DNA from: Cryptosporangium sp044454545
Lineage (GTDB): Bacteria; Actinomycetota; Actinomycetes; Mycobacteriales; Cryptosporangiaceae
Reading direction: 5' to 3'
DNA: 64,000 nt
Assembly: GCF_044454545.1 (NCBI RefSeq)
Contig: NZ_JBITDV010000013.1
Span: 62,001-126,000, forward strand
Part shown: one piece after another, positions 1-8,228 of the stretch
Layout: every line of letters starts with the position of its first letter
Numbering within the stretch: position 1 is the stretch's first letter
Notes under the pieces: model-generated
Database searches by the model: none
Seen by the model: only the letters and a program-made list of their open reading frames with translations
What the model was told of the DNA's origin: nothing
Position numbers and translations under genes: made by a program

Positions 1-287
1 ATCTCGACGCCGGGCAGCGCGCGCTTCTGGTGGACGCGGTGGAGCGCGCAATGGAGGAGGCGGCGGAGAGCGCGGCGCTGACCGTGCTGGTGCGGTGCGG
101 GGAGTGCGGTGCGGAGACCGAGGCGGCGGTCGACGTGGGGGCATTGCTGTGGGCGGAGGTCCAGGCCGCGGCGGTGGCGTTGCTGCAGGACGTGCACGTG
201 CTGGCGGAGGCGTACGGCTGGACCGAGCCGGAGATCCTCGCGTTGAGCCCGGCGCGGCGGGCCGTGTACCTGGAGCTGATCGGATGA
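1..287 (+). CDS. T4-type baseplate hub assembly chaperone (3'-terminal part)
   Basis: The frame is open from position 3 to the stop at 285-287, so this is the C-terminal 94 codons of a gene that starts left of the window. The GTG at 30 is probably internal. The visible part has a CGEC cysteine pair, a Leu/Ala-rich helix and the ending YGWTEPEILALSPARRAVYL. That tail is characteristic of the small baseplate-hub assembly chaperone family (T4_baseplate type) found beside eCIS and phage tail genes. It is probably a cytoplasmic assembly factor. Its stop overlaps the next start (ATGA), so it is co-translated with the downstream eCIS genes. Family assignment is from memory of the motif; no search was run. 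Confidence 0.75.
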   Translation, partial: LDAGQRALLVDAVERAMEEAAESAALTVLVRCGECGAETEAAVDVGALLWAEVQAAAVALLQDVHVLAEAYGWTEPEILALSPARRAVYLELIG

Positions 288-1999
288 GCGGGTTCCTGTG
301 GACGCTTGCCGCGCGGACGCTGGGGGAGCTGCCGGTGCTGGGGCCGTCCCCGCGTCACCGCTTCGAGCCGGACACGGCCGACGCTTTCGTGCGAGTCCTC
401 TCGGAGGACCTCGGCTCGGAACCGCACCCGGCAGCCGCCGGTCGGTCGACCAGCCTGCCGCGGGCCACTGACGCGACGCCGCCCGAGCCGGAGAGGCCGA
501 TCCCGGCCGCGCCGACGCCCGGCGCGGCCGACGAGCCGCCAACGGCCGCCGCCGCGAGGCTGCCCGCGCCGAGCGTTCTGCCCGCGCCGAGCGTTCTGCC
601 CGCGCCGAGTGTTCTGCCCGCGCCGAGTGTTCTGCCCGCGCCGAGTGATCTGCCCGCGCCGAGTGTTCTGCCTGCGCCGAGTGTTCTGCCCGCGCCGAGC
701 GCCCCGTCCGGGGCGAGGGCCGTGCCCGGGGCGGAAGCCGCGTCGGCGGTGGGAGCTGTGTCCGGGGCGAGGGCTGTGCCTGAGGCGGAAGCCGCGTCGG
801 CGGTGGGAGCTGTGTCCGGGACGAGGGCTGTGCCTGAGGCGGAAGCCGCGTCGGCGGCGGGAGCCGCGTCCGGGGCAGGGGCCGAGATCACGCCGGGCGC
901 CGCATCCGCAGCGGCGAGCACCTCCGGCACAGCACCGCTGTCGGTGGGCGAGCCACGGGCGGCCGGGCGGGCGGTCGGCTGGTCGGCGAAGAGCCGGTCT
1001 ACCGAGAGCGGGTCTACGGGGAGCGGGTCTACAGGGAGCGGATCGGCGGTGGGTGTGCCTACGGCGGGCGGGCCGGGCGGCTCGGTGCCGCCGGCGACCG
1101 GAACGACGGCTTCCGCGTCGGCGGCCAGGTCGGCGCCGCCCAGGCCTGTCTCAGCCGGCGCCGGCGACACGGCTTCACCGCAGACGCCCGAGGCGGCCGC
1201 ACTCGCCCCCTCGGACCTCGGCTCCCCACCATCCTCGGTCACCGCCGAGGCGCCGGGGCTTTCCCCGAGTGCGGCCGAATCCTCGCCGCCGACCACCGGA
1301 ACAGCCGCGCCGGCGAGAACCTCCCTCCCCGTGGCGACGACGAGGGTCGCCGAAGTGGCGGGAACGGTGGCGGCCGGGCGCCCAGCCACACGATCACCCG
1401 AGCCCATACCGACGGGCGACGGCACTGTCGTGTCACCGCCCGCAACACCGACGTCCTCCTCGATCACACCGGCGCCTTCCACATCCGGACCGGCCGTCGC
1501 CGCACCGGCCAAAGCCCCACCCGCCGCCGTACCGAGCAAAGCCTCACCCGTCGTCCCGGCAAGCCCCGAGTCCCCCGTCTCGCCTGAGTTCCGGTCGGCG
1601 GAGACCCCGGCCCGGATTCGCCTCCCGTCGGACCCGACCACCGCTCTGGTTGGGCCCCCGCCGGAACCCCGCTCCGTACCGACGGGCTCCGTACCGACGA
1701 GCTCCGGGCCGCCGGCCTCGCCCGCTCAACGTCCGGGTCGATCAGCGCCCGCCACCCCGGCGCCACAGGTACACCTCGACAACCCGGCCCGGCGTACGAG
1801 CAACCTCCGTGCGGCGCTCCGCGGCGAAGCCTCCGCGGGAACGGAGGGCACCGCTGCACCGCGGATCACCATCCACATCGACCGTTTGGAGGTGCGACCC
1901 GCGCCGCAACCACCGGACCCCGGCCCGATCGCACCGAAGCCGGTGGAACGCCTCTCCCTCGACGAGTACCTCAGCCGCCGGAACGAGGACCGCCGGTGA
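284..1999 (+). CDS. Pro/Ala/Ser-rich low-complexity eCIS-locus protein (571 aa)
   Basis: The ATG at 284 overlaps the previous stop (ATGA); the longer reading frame starting at 95 would lie inside the chaperone gene. Only the ends look folded: residues 1-30 (MSGFLWTLAARTLGELPVLG) and the last 45, which contain RITIHIDRLEVRP followed by LSLDEYLSRR. Similar short C-terminal segments occur in proteins encoded between the hub chaperone and the DUF4255 gene in other actinobacterial eCIS loci. Everything between is Pro/Ala/Ser/Gly/Thr-rich and contains eight LPAPSx hexapeptides, three 18-residue SGxRAVPxAEAASAxGAx units and a Ser-Gly-Thr stretch. It reads as a long flexible linker joining two short docking ends. 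Function is unknown; a structural, scaffold or length-related role is inference. Confidence 0.75.
   Translation: MSGFLWTLAARTLGELPVLGPSPRHRFEPDTADAFVRVLSEDLGSEPHPAAAGRSTSLPRATDATPPEPERPIPAAPTPGAADEPPTAAAARLPAPSVLPAPSVLPAPSVLPAPSVLPAPSDLPAPSVLPAPSVLPAPSAPSGARAVPGAEAASAVGAVSGARAVPEAEAASAVGAVSGTRAVPEAEAASAAGAASGAGAEITPGAASAAASTSGTAPLSVGEPRAAGRAVGWSAKSRSTESGSTGSGSTGSGSAVGVPTAGGPGGSVPPATGTTASASAARSAPPRPVSAGAGDTASPQTPEAAALAPSDLGSPPSSVTAEAPGLSPSAAESSPPTTGTAAPARTSLPVATTRVAEVAGTVAAGRPATRSPEPIPTGDGTVVSPPATPTSSSITPAPSTSGPAVAAPAKAPPAAVPSKASPVVPASPESPVSPEFRSAETPARIRLPSDPTTALVGPPPEPRSVPTGSVPTSSGPPASPAQRPGRSAPATPAPQVHLDNPARRTSNLRAALRGEASAGTEGTAAPRITIHIDRLEVRPAPQPPDPGPIAPKPVERLSLDEYLSRRNEDRR
560..703 (+). 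repeat. 8 x 18-bp coding tandem repeat (LPAPSV)
   Basis: Eight consecutive 18-bp units of the form ctgcccgcgccgagygtt encode LPAPSV, with unit 5 ending in D and unit 8 in A. Unit-to-unit changes are mostly synonymous (agc/agt, ccc/cct), consistent with recent slippage or unequal crossover. The repeat keeps frame and lies wholly inside the Pro/Ala-rich eCIS protein. Confidence 0.95.
707..868 (+). repeat. 3 x 54-bp coding tandem repeat
   Basis: Three near-identical 54-bp units encode SGARAVPGAEAASAVGAV, SGARAVPEAEAASAVGAV and SGTRAVPEAEAASAAGAA. They follow the LPAPSV array directly and are a second, independent in-frame expansion in the same low-complexity linker. Confidence 0.9.
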
Positions 2000-2661
2000 G
2001 CAACCACCTGGCGGTCGCGATGGTCACCGCCACCCTCGTCCGAACGCTCAGCGACGCACTGGCCCAGGCGCGCGACGGCCGGGTCGAGACCGCCGGAGTG
2101 ACGACGTTGCGCCCGCCCTCGCTAGTGGCGAAAACCGACTCGTCGACGCGAGGCATCAACGTCTTCCTCTACCACGTGGTCCCGAACGGCATCTACGCCG
2201 CTGAAGCGCTCCCGTCCCGGCGAAGCGACGGCACGCTCACGGCGCGCCCGCGGCAGGGCCTCGACCTCCACTACCTGCTGACGTTCACCGGCGACGAGTC
2301 GACTTTGGAGCCGCAGCGCCTGCTCGGCCTGGCGGTCGGGGCACTGGCCGATCGGCCGCTACTCACCCGATCGGTCATCACCACCGCCGTGCAGGAGGCG
2401 ACCGAGCACAACCCCGCGGCCTGGGAGGGATTCGCCGATCTCGCCGATCAGATGGAGCCGGTGCGGGTGGGCATGGTGCCGATGACGATCGAAGAGGCAT
2501 CCCGGCTCTGGTCATCGATGTTCCATTCGACCTATCGGCTGTCCGTCGCGTACCGGGCCGGCGTCGCGGTCGTCGAAGGGCTGTCGAAGCCGGTGGATCG
2601 ACCGGACCGGCCCGAGGGAATCGACATCGCCGTCGCACCGGGGACGGCCCGTGACCGATGA
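1996..2661 (+). CDS. eCIS tube/sheath terminator, DUF4255 (Afp16/Pvc16-type N-terminal domain)
   Basis: A 221-aa protein starting at GTG 1996, which overlaps the preceding TGA. The sequence has the DUF4255 layout: an N-terminal helix (AVAMVTATLVRTL), a strand pair around RGINVFLYHVVPNGIYAAEAL, and the LDLHYLLTFTGDE core followed by a helical C-terminal half. In Afp/PVC particles the Pvc16/Afp16 protein caps the distal end of the inner tube and sets particle termination. Position directly before the Afp15-type ATPase matches the conserved eCIS order. It is likely co-translated with both neighbours (11-bp overlap downstream). Confidence 0.88.
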   Translation: MSNHLAVAMVTATLVRTLSDALAQARDGRVETAGVTTLRPPSLVAKTDSSTRGINVFLYHVVPNGIYAAEALPSRRSDGTLTARPRQGLDLHYLLTFTGDESTLEPQRLLGLAVGALADRPLLTRSVITTAVQEATEHNPAAWEGFADLADQMEPVRVGMVPMTIEEASRLWSSMFHSTYRLSVAYRAGVAVVEGLSKPVDRPDRPEGIDIAVAPGTARDR

Positions 2662-4531
2662 CGGCGGGTACCTGCACGCCGCGTTCCGGGTTCTACGGCT
2701 CCGCCTGACGGACGCCGACGAGGACGAACTCGAGGCGGCGATCGAGGACCGGGACGCCCGTCGGGAAGAACTCACCGGGGAGCCGAGGATCGAGGTGCTC
2801 GGCCGGCGCTTCGGGCTGACCGAATTCGAACGTGCCACGCTCCTGATGTGCGCGGGGACGGAGCTCGACCTCGGCCTCGCGCACGCCTGTGCGCGGGCGC
2901 AGGGCGACGGCGACCGCACCTTTGCGACGTTCTCGCTGGCGCTGGAAAATCTGCCGGACGCCGAGTGGGCGGCGATGAGTCCGGCCGCGCCCTTGCGCCG
3001 ATGGCGGCTCGTACGGATGACGCATCCGCTGGTGCCGACCACTAGCGCACTGCAGATCGACGAACGAATCCTGCACACGCTGGTGGGGGTCGACTACCTC
3101 GACCCCGAGATCGTCGCGGTGTCGACACCGCTCGACGCGCCGACCGCGCTGACGCCGGCGCTGACCGACGCCGCGCGGGCCGTCGCCCGGCATTGGGACG
3201 CCGGAGCATCTGCCGTGCTGCTGCACGGCCGTCGACTCTCCGACCTCCGCCTTGCGGCGGCGTCGGCCGCGGGCGGCAGGCGGACGTATCTACTGCGGGA
3301 CGTCGATCTGCCGAGCGACGGAGCCGACCGGCGGAAGCTCGCCTTGCGGTGCGAGCGCGAGCACCGGTTGACCGACGTCGTCTGGGTGCTGGAGATCGAC
3401 GGCGCGGAGGACTCCGAGCAACGCCGGGCACTAGCGTTCGCGGAGCGTCTGGAGGCGCCGCTCGTCGTGACGATGCGCGAGCCGTCCGCGGACGCGGTCC
3501 GGCTCCCTCGATTCGAGGTCCGGTCCGATCGTCTCGCCGATCGCCGCGCCGTCTGGGCGCACGCTCTCGACGAGGCCCCGGACGCGGGTGGGTGGGCTGA
3601 CCGGCTGGGCGGGCAGTTCGACCTCGGACCGGCGGAAGTCCGGACGATCGTCGCCGAGGCGCAGACACTCGACGGCCCCACGCTCTGGGCCGCGGCCCGC
3701 CGTCGCACGCGTCCGGCCATCGACGACCTGGCCCAACGGATCGAACCGGCGGTGAGCTGGGACGACATGGTGTTGCCCGACCGTCAGCGGGACCTGCTGT
3801 GTCAGATCGCCGTCCACCTCCGGCACCGCCTCACGGTGCTGGACGACTGGGGTTTCGGTGCCCGCGACGGCCGCGGCGTCGGCACGGCCGCACTGTTCAC
3901 CGGGCCCAGCGGCACCGGCAAGACGCTCGCCGCCGAGGTGATCGCACACGACGTCGGCCTGGACCTGTTCCGCGTCGACCTGAGCCAAACGATCAGTAAG
4001 TACATCGGCGAGACCGAGAAACACCTCCGGCGGATCTTCGACGCGGCCGAAGCCGGCGGCGCGGTGCTCCTGTTCGACGAGGCGGACGCGTTGTTCGGCA
4101 AACGCAGCGAGGTCAAGGACAGCCACGACCGGCATGCCAACATGCAGATCGGCTATCTGTTGCAACGGATCGAGGTCTATCGCGGGCTGGCGGTCCTCAC
4201 CACCAACCTGAAGGACTCCCTGGACGAGGCGTTCCTGCGCCGGCTGCGGTTCATCGTTCCGTTTCCGTTTCCCGACGAGACTTCGCGGGCAGAGATCTGG
4301 CGCCGGGCGTTCCCCGCCGCCGCTCCCACCAAGGATCTGGATTTCGACGCGTTGGCCCGGCTGTCGGTGTCCGGCGCGGTGATCCACAACATCGCGCTGG
4401 CCGCCGCGTTCCGGGCGGCCGCCGCCGACGAAGCGGTGGACATGGCGCACGTCCTGGCCGCGGCCCGCGTGGAGTACCACAAGCTAGAACGCTCGCTTCC
4501 GGCCGCAGAGGTGGCCGGATGGACGACGTGA
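2651..4531 (+). CDS. eCIS AAA+ ATPase (Afp15/Pvc15-type)
   Basis: A 626-aa protein with GTG start at 2651. The N-terminal 350 residues are an alpha/beta and helical region without a clear name. The AAA+ module covers about 370-600, with Walker A GPSGTGKT (418-425), Walker B LLFDEAD (473-479), sensor-1/arginine region TTNLKDSLDEAFLRRLRF (517-534) and a helical lid. This closely resembles the ATPase of eCIS clusters. In PVC the homologous ATPase is needed to load cargo into the particle, so this gene is the expected loader for the downstream deaminase. It overlaps both neighbours and so is translationally coupled. Confidence 0.92.
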   Translation: MTDDGGYLHAAFRVLRLRLTDADEDELEAAIEDRDARREELTGEPRIEVLGRRFGLTEFERATLLMCAGTELDLGLAHACARAQGDGDRTFATFSLALENLPDAEWAAMSPAAPLRRWRLVRMTHPLVPTTSALQIDERILHTLVGVDYLDPEIVAVSTPLDAPTALTPALTDAARAVARHWDAGASAVLLHGRRLSDLRLAAASAAGGRRTYLLRDVDLPSDGADRRKLALRCEREHRLTDVVWVLEIDGAEDSEQRRALAFAERLEAPLVVTMREPSADAVRLPRFEVRSDRLADRRAVWAHALDEAPDAGGWADRLGGQFDLGPAEVRTIVAEAQTLDGPTLWAAARRRTRPAIDDLAQRIEPAVSWDDMVLPDRQRDLLCQIAVHLRHRLTVLDDWGFGARDGRGVGTAALFTGPSGTGKTLAAEVIAHDVGLDLFRVDLSQTISKYIGETEKHLRRIFDAAEAGGAVLLFDEADALFGKRSEVKDSHDRHANMQIGYLLQRIEVYRGLAVLTTNLKDSLDEAFLRRLRFIVPFPFPDETSRAEIWRRAFPAAAPTKDLDFDALARLSVSGAVIHNIALAAAFRAAAADEAVDMAHVLAAARVEYHKLERSLPAAEVAGWTT

Positions 4532-4686
4532 TCGTCCGCCTCGATCACCTGGTGGTGGAACTCGACCCCGACGGTATCGAGAGCCTGCTGGACGGGCGCT
4601 ACGAGGTTCTCACGGCCGGCATCGTCGCTGCCCTCGTCTCGGGCGGCTATCTCCGGGCCGGATCGGTCTCGACTCAGCATCAGTAG
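4519..4686 (+). CDS. 55-aa hypothetical protein between eCIS ATPase and toxin candidate
   Basis: A short ORF starts at ATG 4519, 13 bp inside the ATPase gene, and ends at TAG 4684-4686, nine bases before the deaminase start. It encodes an acidic beginning (MDDVIVRLDHLVVELDPDG) followed by a hydrophobic alternating segment with VLTAGIVAALVSGGYL. The overlap, the absence of any other plausible frame here and the good spacing support a real coupled gene. I do not recognise the family. A cargo adaptor, immunity peptide or structural plug are possibilities, none shown by sequence. Confidence 0.6.
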   Translation: MDDVIVRLDHLVVELDPDGIESLLDGRYEVLTAGIVAALVSGGYLRAGSVSTQHQ

Positions 4687-4695
4687 GGGCTCCGA

Positions 4696-5823
4696 ATGGA
4701 CTACCGCGATACGTCGAAAACGAAGTCGAGGTCGGGTCGTGAATCCGACTCCGGCTCCGACTTGGACTGGGAACCGGAATGGGAACCGGATCTGGATCGG
4801 AAACCAGTCTTGGAGGAGCGTCCGGTCGAGAGATTCTTCGCCAAGAAGTCCATCCCGCCGAAACCGAAATTCAGGCCGAAAGGGAAGCCGGAGGACGTCG
4901 ACGAGGAGGAAGGCCGCGGTCGTTCCCGGACGAAGAAGCCCGCCCTCGTCACCGGCAAGAAGGCGAAGCTGCGGGAGCGGGAAATCGAGGAAGAAGAGGA
5001 CCGTCCTGAACCCGAAGCGACCCGGAAGCGGAAGCGGCCGGAGGAAAGTCCTGAATCGACGCGCGAGGAAGCGGCGGCGAAGTTCCGGTGGAGGCGCAAC
5101 ACGACCGAACGCGATTTCATCATGAAGTGGGCTCTGAACAAATTTCCCCCGCGCGAAGGCGCGAAGTCGGCGTACGGGGTCGGGATATTGGGCGATCACA
5201 TCTATCTGTCGCGCACCGGTGGTGTCAAGGGACCGAAGTTGAAAGCGATAGAGGAAGACTTCAAAAAAATACCGGGGGCCAATAAGCCGTCTTGGGCAAG
5301 CAATGGGGTGACGCTGTGCGACAAGTTCGAAGGCACCGATCCCACGAGCCAGCATGCCGAGGCCATCATTTTGCACCAACATTTCCAGGACCGGAGCCTG
5401 AAGACGCCGAAGCCGGGGGAGAAGATCAAGGGGATCATCTATTCCAACATGTACCCGTGTCCTGACTGTTTCACTTTGCTGGAGGAGCACGGATTGGAGC
5501 ACGATCCGATGATGAACACCGAGCCGAACACGGCGTGGAAGCACCCCTGGCCCGGCGGCGAGATATATCAAATTTACAGCAAGCAATATGGCGAGCCGTC
5601 CAAAATCGGCTTCAACAGCACCTACATGAAATGGAGGTTGAGCGACGAGGTCACCGAATCGCTGGATACGCCCGACGCGGCGGCGGGAGTGACGTGGGAG
5701 GCTTACCGTCAAATGCGGAGGAGGGTCTCGGCCAAGGCGAAGAAGAGCGCACCGAAGGCTCAGGAGACGCGTCGGGAAAACAAGAAGAAAAAAGAAGCGG
5801 AGGAGTCGAAGAAGAGGAAATAG
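4696..5823 (+). CDS. Candidate eCIS cargo toxin: cytidine-deaminase-fold nucleic acid/nucleotide deaminase
   Basis: A 375-aa protein with a purine-rich SD (aggggc) before ATG 4696. Residues 1-130 are extremely charged and disordered, with a WEPEWEPDLD segment and long Lys/Glu runs. Residues about 135-320 form the folded domain. It carries the two zinc motifs of the deaminase superfamily: SQHAEAIIL (H220, catalytic E222) and MYPCPDCFT (C255, C258). The last 40 residues are again Lys-rich. Base composition is visibly lower in GC than its neighbours, with AAA/AAT codons and the gaagaaaaaagaag type tail. It is the last gene of the ATPase-containing operon. In Afp/PVC systems cargo has charged flexible leaders and is encoded beside the structural genes, so an injected deaminase toxin is a strong inference. 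Substrate (DNA, RNA or nucleotide) cannot be decided. Confidence 0.85.
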   Translation: MDYRDTSKTKSRSGRESDSGSDLDWEPEWEPDLDRKPVLEERPVERFFAKKSIPPKPKFRPKGKPEDVDEEEGRGRSRTKKPALVTGKKAKLREREIEEEEDRPEPEATRKRKRPEESPESTREEAAAKFRWRRNTTERDFIMKWALNKFPPREGAKSAYGVGILGDHIYLSRTGGVKGPKLKAIEEDFKKIPGANKPSWASNGVTLCDKFEGTDPTSQHAEAIILHQHFQDRSLKTPKPGEKIKGIIYSNMYPCPDCFTLLEEHGLEHDPMMNTEPNTAWKHPWPGGEIYQIYSKQYGEPSKIGFNSTYMKWRLSDEVTESLDTPDAAAGVTWEAYRQMRRRVSAKAKKSAPKAQETRRENKKKKEAEESKKRK

Positions 5824-5848
5824 GTCCGTTGGTAAAACGCCGAGGACG

Positions 5849-5866
5849 GCGGGCCGGCAGGCCCGC
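5849..5866. terminator. Hairpin between convergent eCIS operons
   Basis: Inverted repeat GCGGGCC-ggca-GGCCCGC lies in the 45-bp gap between the converging deaminase and 178-aa genes. No T-tract follows on either strand. Position suggests a shared bidirectional transcription stop, perhaps Rho-assisted. Confidence 0.5.
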
Positions 5867-5868
5867 GC

Positions 5869-6405
5869 TCACGCGGCCGGGCCCAGGCGGACCACCCAGA
5901 GGCTGGCGCCGCTGAACAAGACCTCCTTGCCGCCTCCCCGCGCCCGGAATCGGATCTCGAACGCCCGGCTGCCCGCGTCGACCACTGTGGACCCCAGCGC
6001 CAGCACCTGGTTCCACGACGACAGGCTGTTCGCGTTGGACTGCAAGACCCCGGCACCCCACGGTGCCAGTTCGGACGTGTTGTCGCGGCGTCCCAGGAGC
6101 GTGCCGTCCACGTAGATCGCGATGTCCAGCGAGACGTCCTTGTCCCTGGTCAGCCCGTGGCCGTGACCGGCGACCAACACCGTCGTCTTCTGGGCGAACG
6201 CCACCGTACCCTTCACCGCCGGGACGTAGGCCGCCGAGGTCGTCGAGCGTTCCCAGATCTCCGAGGTGAACTGGGAGACGCCGAGGTAGCCCGCGCCGGT
6301 CACTCCGATCTGGAGTCCGCCCACGGCCGACGCGAGGGTGTTCCAGTCGCTGGACCGGATCGGGTCGCCGGGGTGCATCTCGGAAAGACCAGGGTCGATC
6401 GTCAT
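5869..6405 (-). CDS. Terminal eCIS baseplate-operon protein, 178 aa (possible fibre/receptor-binding part)
   Basis: Last gene of the minus-strand baseplate operon, 10 bp after the DUF6519 gene; a good SD (aggagg) precedes its ATG. The N-terminus (LSEMHPGDPIRSSDWNTLASAV) is a helical motif I associate with attachment segments of tail-appended proteins. The rest is beta-rich, with phrases such as SLDIAIYVDGTLLGRRDN and a C-terminal RAFEIRFRARGGG strand. It has no signal peptide or membrane segment. Similar small proteins end other actinobacterial eCIS operons. Role as a fibre or tip decoration is inference. Confidence 0.7.
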   Translation of the reverse strand: MTIDPGLSEMHPGDPIRSSDWNTLASAVGGLQIGVTGAGYLGVSQFTSEIWERSTTSAAYVPAVKGTVAFAQKTTVLVAGHGHGLTRDKDVSLDIAIYVDGTLLGRRDNTSELAPWGAGVLQSNANSLSSWNQVLALGSTVVDAGSRAFEIRFRARGGGKEVLFSGASLWVVRLGPAA

Positions 6406-6415
6406 GAGAGTCCTC

Positions 6416-8209
6416 CTAGTTCCAGGTGGTGGTGTCGAAAAGCGCCGAATCGAAGCGCGCGCCCGGAGCGTCGTCGTCCGGGGCCCAGACGTCGGTGTCG
6501 AAAACGGCCGCGTCGAATCGCGCCGGACCGGTCGCGGTGCGGTGAATCGGCAGATCGATCGTGTAGTCGGCGCCGTGGACGTCGTCCACGGTGGGGAGCG
6601 ACTGGGTGAGCCGGCCGTCGGCGGCCCGGACCGTCCGGGCGAAGCCGTTGAGCATCAGCGGGGGGTTGCTCACGCTGACGACGAGCGCGCCGTGCACCCG
6701 GACGTGGCAGAACGTCGGGGCCGTGACAGCGTGCAGCCAGTCGATCGCCTCCGGGACCGGGGCCCAGCGCAGGATCCGGCCGCTCACGGCTACCGCGCCG
6801 ATCAGGGTTACCGGCTGGGTCGTGCCTGCTCGGGCTTCGTCCACGAGCACCGTGATCATCGGCGGCCAGCCGTCGGGCGGTCCCGCGACTTCGGCGTCGA
6901 GCTCGACCGTCAGTCCTCCGCTGAGCTGGGCCGGCGTCACCTGGCTGCCGTAGTCCAGCCGTCTCTTCGATGCCTCAGCAGTGAGGTAGATCGTCGTGAC
7001 GTGCAGACCGGGCTCCGGCTGGAACATCGGTTCCGGACGCTCGTCACTCAGCGGCAGGAACTGCCGCCGCAGATCGCGGACGGACCGCCACGAGCCGTTG
7101 GTCAGCTGGACGAGAGCGATCGCGGCGTAGTGGTGCTCGACGCCTTCCGGTGGGAACGCGACCGGTTCGTCGTCGACCACCGGCCACTCGATGTCACCGA
7201 TCGTGCCCAGGTCGACCAGCGGCGTCGCGGTTCGGGCCGGGATCGTCCAGTAGTCCCCGGTGCGGTACTCACCGGCCGTGAACTGCACCTGGATACCGTC
7301 CTCCAGCGGAAGCCAGCCCGGCCCGAGACCGGCCGCCGTCGCACAGTCCCACCGCCGGACGGTCACCGTGCCAGTGAGCGTTCCTTCCGGAGGAGATTCG
7401 GACACCGTCAGCCGGGGACCGTCGATCGTGTCGACGTGTGCCAGGAAACCGGGCTGACCGCGGCGGCCCCGGTCGACGCTGGTGATCTCGACGAGGTCAC
7501 CGGCGGAGAACGCGTCGGCCAGCTCCGGACGGGAGCCGCCGAGCGCGAACACGAGCGGAGCCACCTGGGTCGCCGAGTCCACGATCGTCCCGTTCTCCCG
7601 CGACCAGAGAAACGTGGCGGCATCGTGGATCTCCACCCGGTAGAGCTGGTTCGTCGGCCGCTGGTAGCCGGGATCCGTCCGGGCCCGCAGCTGCCCGGCC
7701 GGTGTGCGCGCCTCCGGCGGAATCCAGTCCGAGGATGGCGGGTCGGCCTCCCGGGGCGCCAGCCGGACCTGCCAGGTCGTGCGGATCCGGGTTCCGGTGT
7801 CGATGCCCCCGAGCGCGGGCTCGCGCAACCCCGGCGCCTCGAGCGCGGTGACGTGCTCCCGCCAGACGTCGAGGTACGCGATGTACTCGCCGCTCTCGGC
7901 GGGAACGTCCGGATCGGGCAGGTCGGGCTGGGCGAACAGCGGGATCGGCTCGTCGTTCTCGCAGAGGATCCCGTCCACGTAGTACCGCCCGGCCGAAATC
8001 TCGAGCTGGTCGGTGATCGCGAAGCCGGCCCCGTCCACCGGTGCGCCGCAGCGGCCGATCGCGTCCCGGATCGAGATCTCGTCGTGGTGGCGCTGGATGT
8101 CGTGCTGTTCGTTCCAGTCGGCGTCGAGCTGGACCCGGCCCTGCTGCATCAGCACCGCGCGGTAGTGGTTGCTGCGGCGGAACGTCCGCCGGGTGAAGTC
8201 GCCTTTCAT
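6416..8209 (-). CDS. DUF6519 eCIS-associated structural protein
   Basis: A 597-aa protein whose true start is ATG 8209, preceded by GGAAGGA; a longer in-frame extension to 8362 runs into the neighbouring gene. The N-terminus MKGDFTRRTFRRSNHYRAVL, continuing QQGRVQLDADWNEQ, is the hallmark of DUF6519 proteins, which are encoded in eCIS and related tail loci. The body is beta-rich with many Asp/Trp/Tyr turns, and the C-terminus has two similar FDxAxFDTxxW segments, which look like a short internal repeat. It is probably exposed on the baseplate or fibres. Spacing of 19 bp from the tail-I gene supports the operon. Confidence 0.8.
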   Translation of the reverse strand: MKGDFTRRTFRRSNHYRAVLMQQGRVQLDADWNEQHDIQRHHDEISIRDAIGRCGAPVDGAGFAITDQLEISAGRYYVDGILCENDEPIPLFAQPDLPDPDVPAESGEYIAYLDVWREHVTALEAPGLREPALGGIDTGTRIRTTWQVRLAPREADPPSSDWIPPEARTPAGQLRARTDPGYQRPTNQLYRVEIHDAATFLWSRENGTIVDSATQVAPLVFALGGSRPELADAFSAGDLVEITSVDRGRRGQPGFLAHVDTIDGPRLTVSESPPEGTLTGTVTVRRWDCATAAGLGPGWLPLEDGIQVQFTAGEYRTGDYWTIPARTATPLVDLGTIGDIEWPVVDDEPVAFPPEGVEHHYAAIALVQLTNGSWRSVRDLRRQFLPLSDERPEPMFQPEPGLHVTTIYLTAEASKRRLDYGSQVTPAQLSGGLTVELDAEVAGPPDGWPPMITVLVDEARAGTTQPVTLIGAVAVSGRILRWAPVPEAIDWLHAVTAPTFCHVRVHGALVVSVSNPPLMLNGFARTVRAADGRLTQSLPTVDDVHGADYTIDLPIHRTATGPARFDAAVFDTDVWAPDDDAPGARFDSALFDTTTWN

Positions 8210-8228
8210 GTCGTCCTTCCGAGGGCCG

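Noticed and set aside
560..703. Possible CRISPR array
   Set aside because: The 18-bp units are contiguous with no spacers and encode LPAPSV in frame; it is a coding tandem repeat.
355..1641. Long minus-strand frame antisense to the Pro/Ala protein
   Set aside because: It mirrors the low-complexity repeats of the plus-strand gene, has no start context or folded segment, and lies opposite an operon with clean overlaps.
4696..5823. Housekeeping cytidine or tRNA deaminase
   Set aside because: The long charged leader and tail, low GC and position in the eCIS operon are unlike compact metabolic deaminases.
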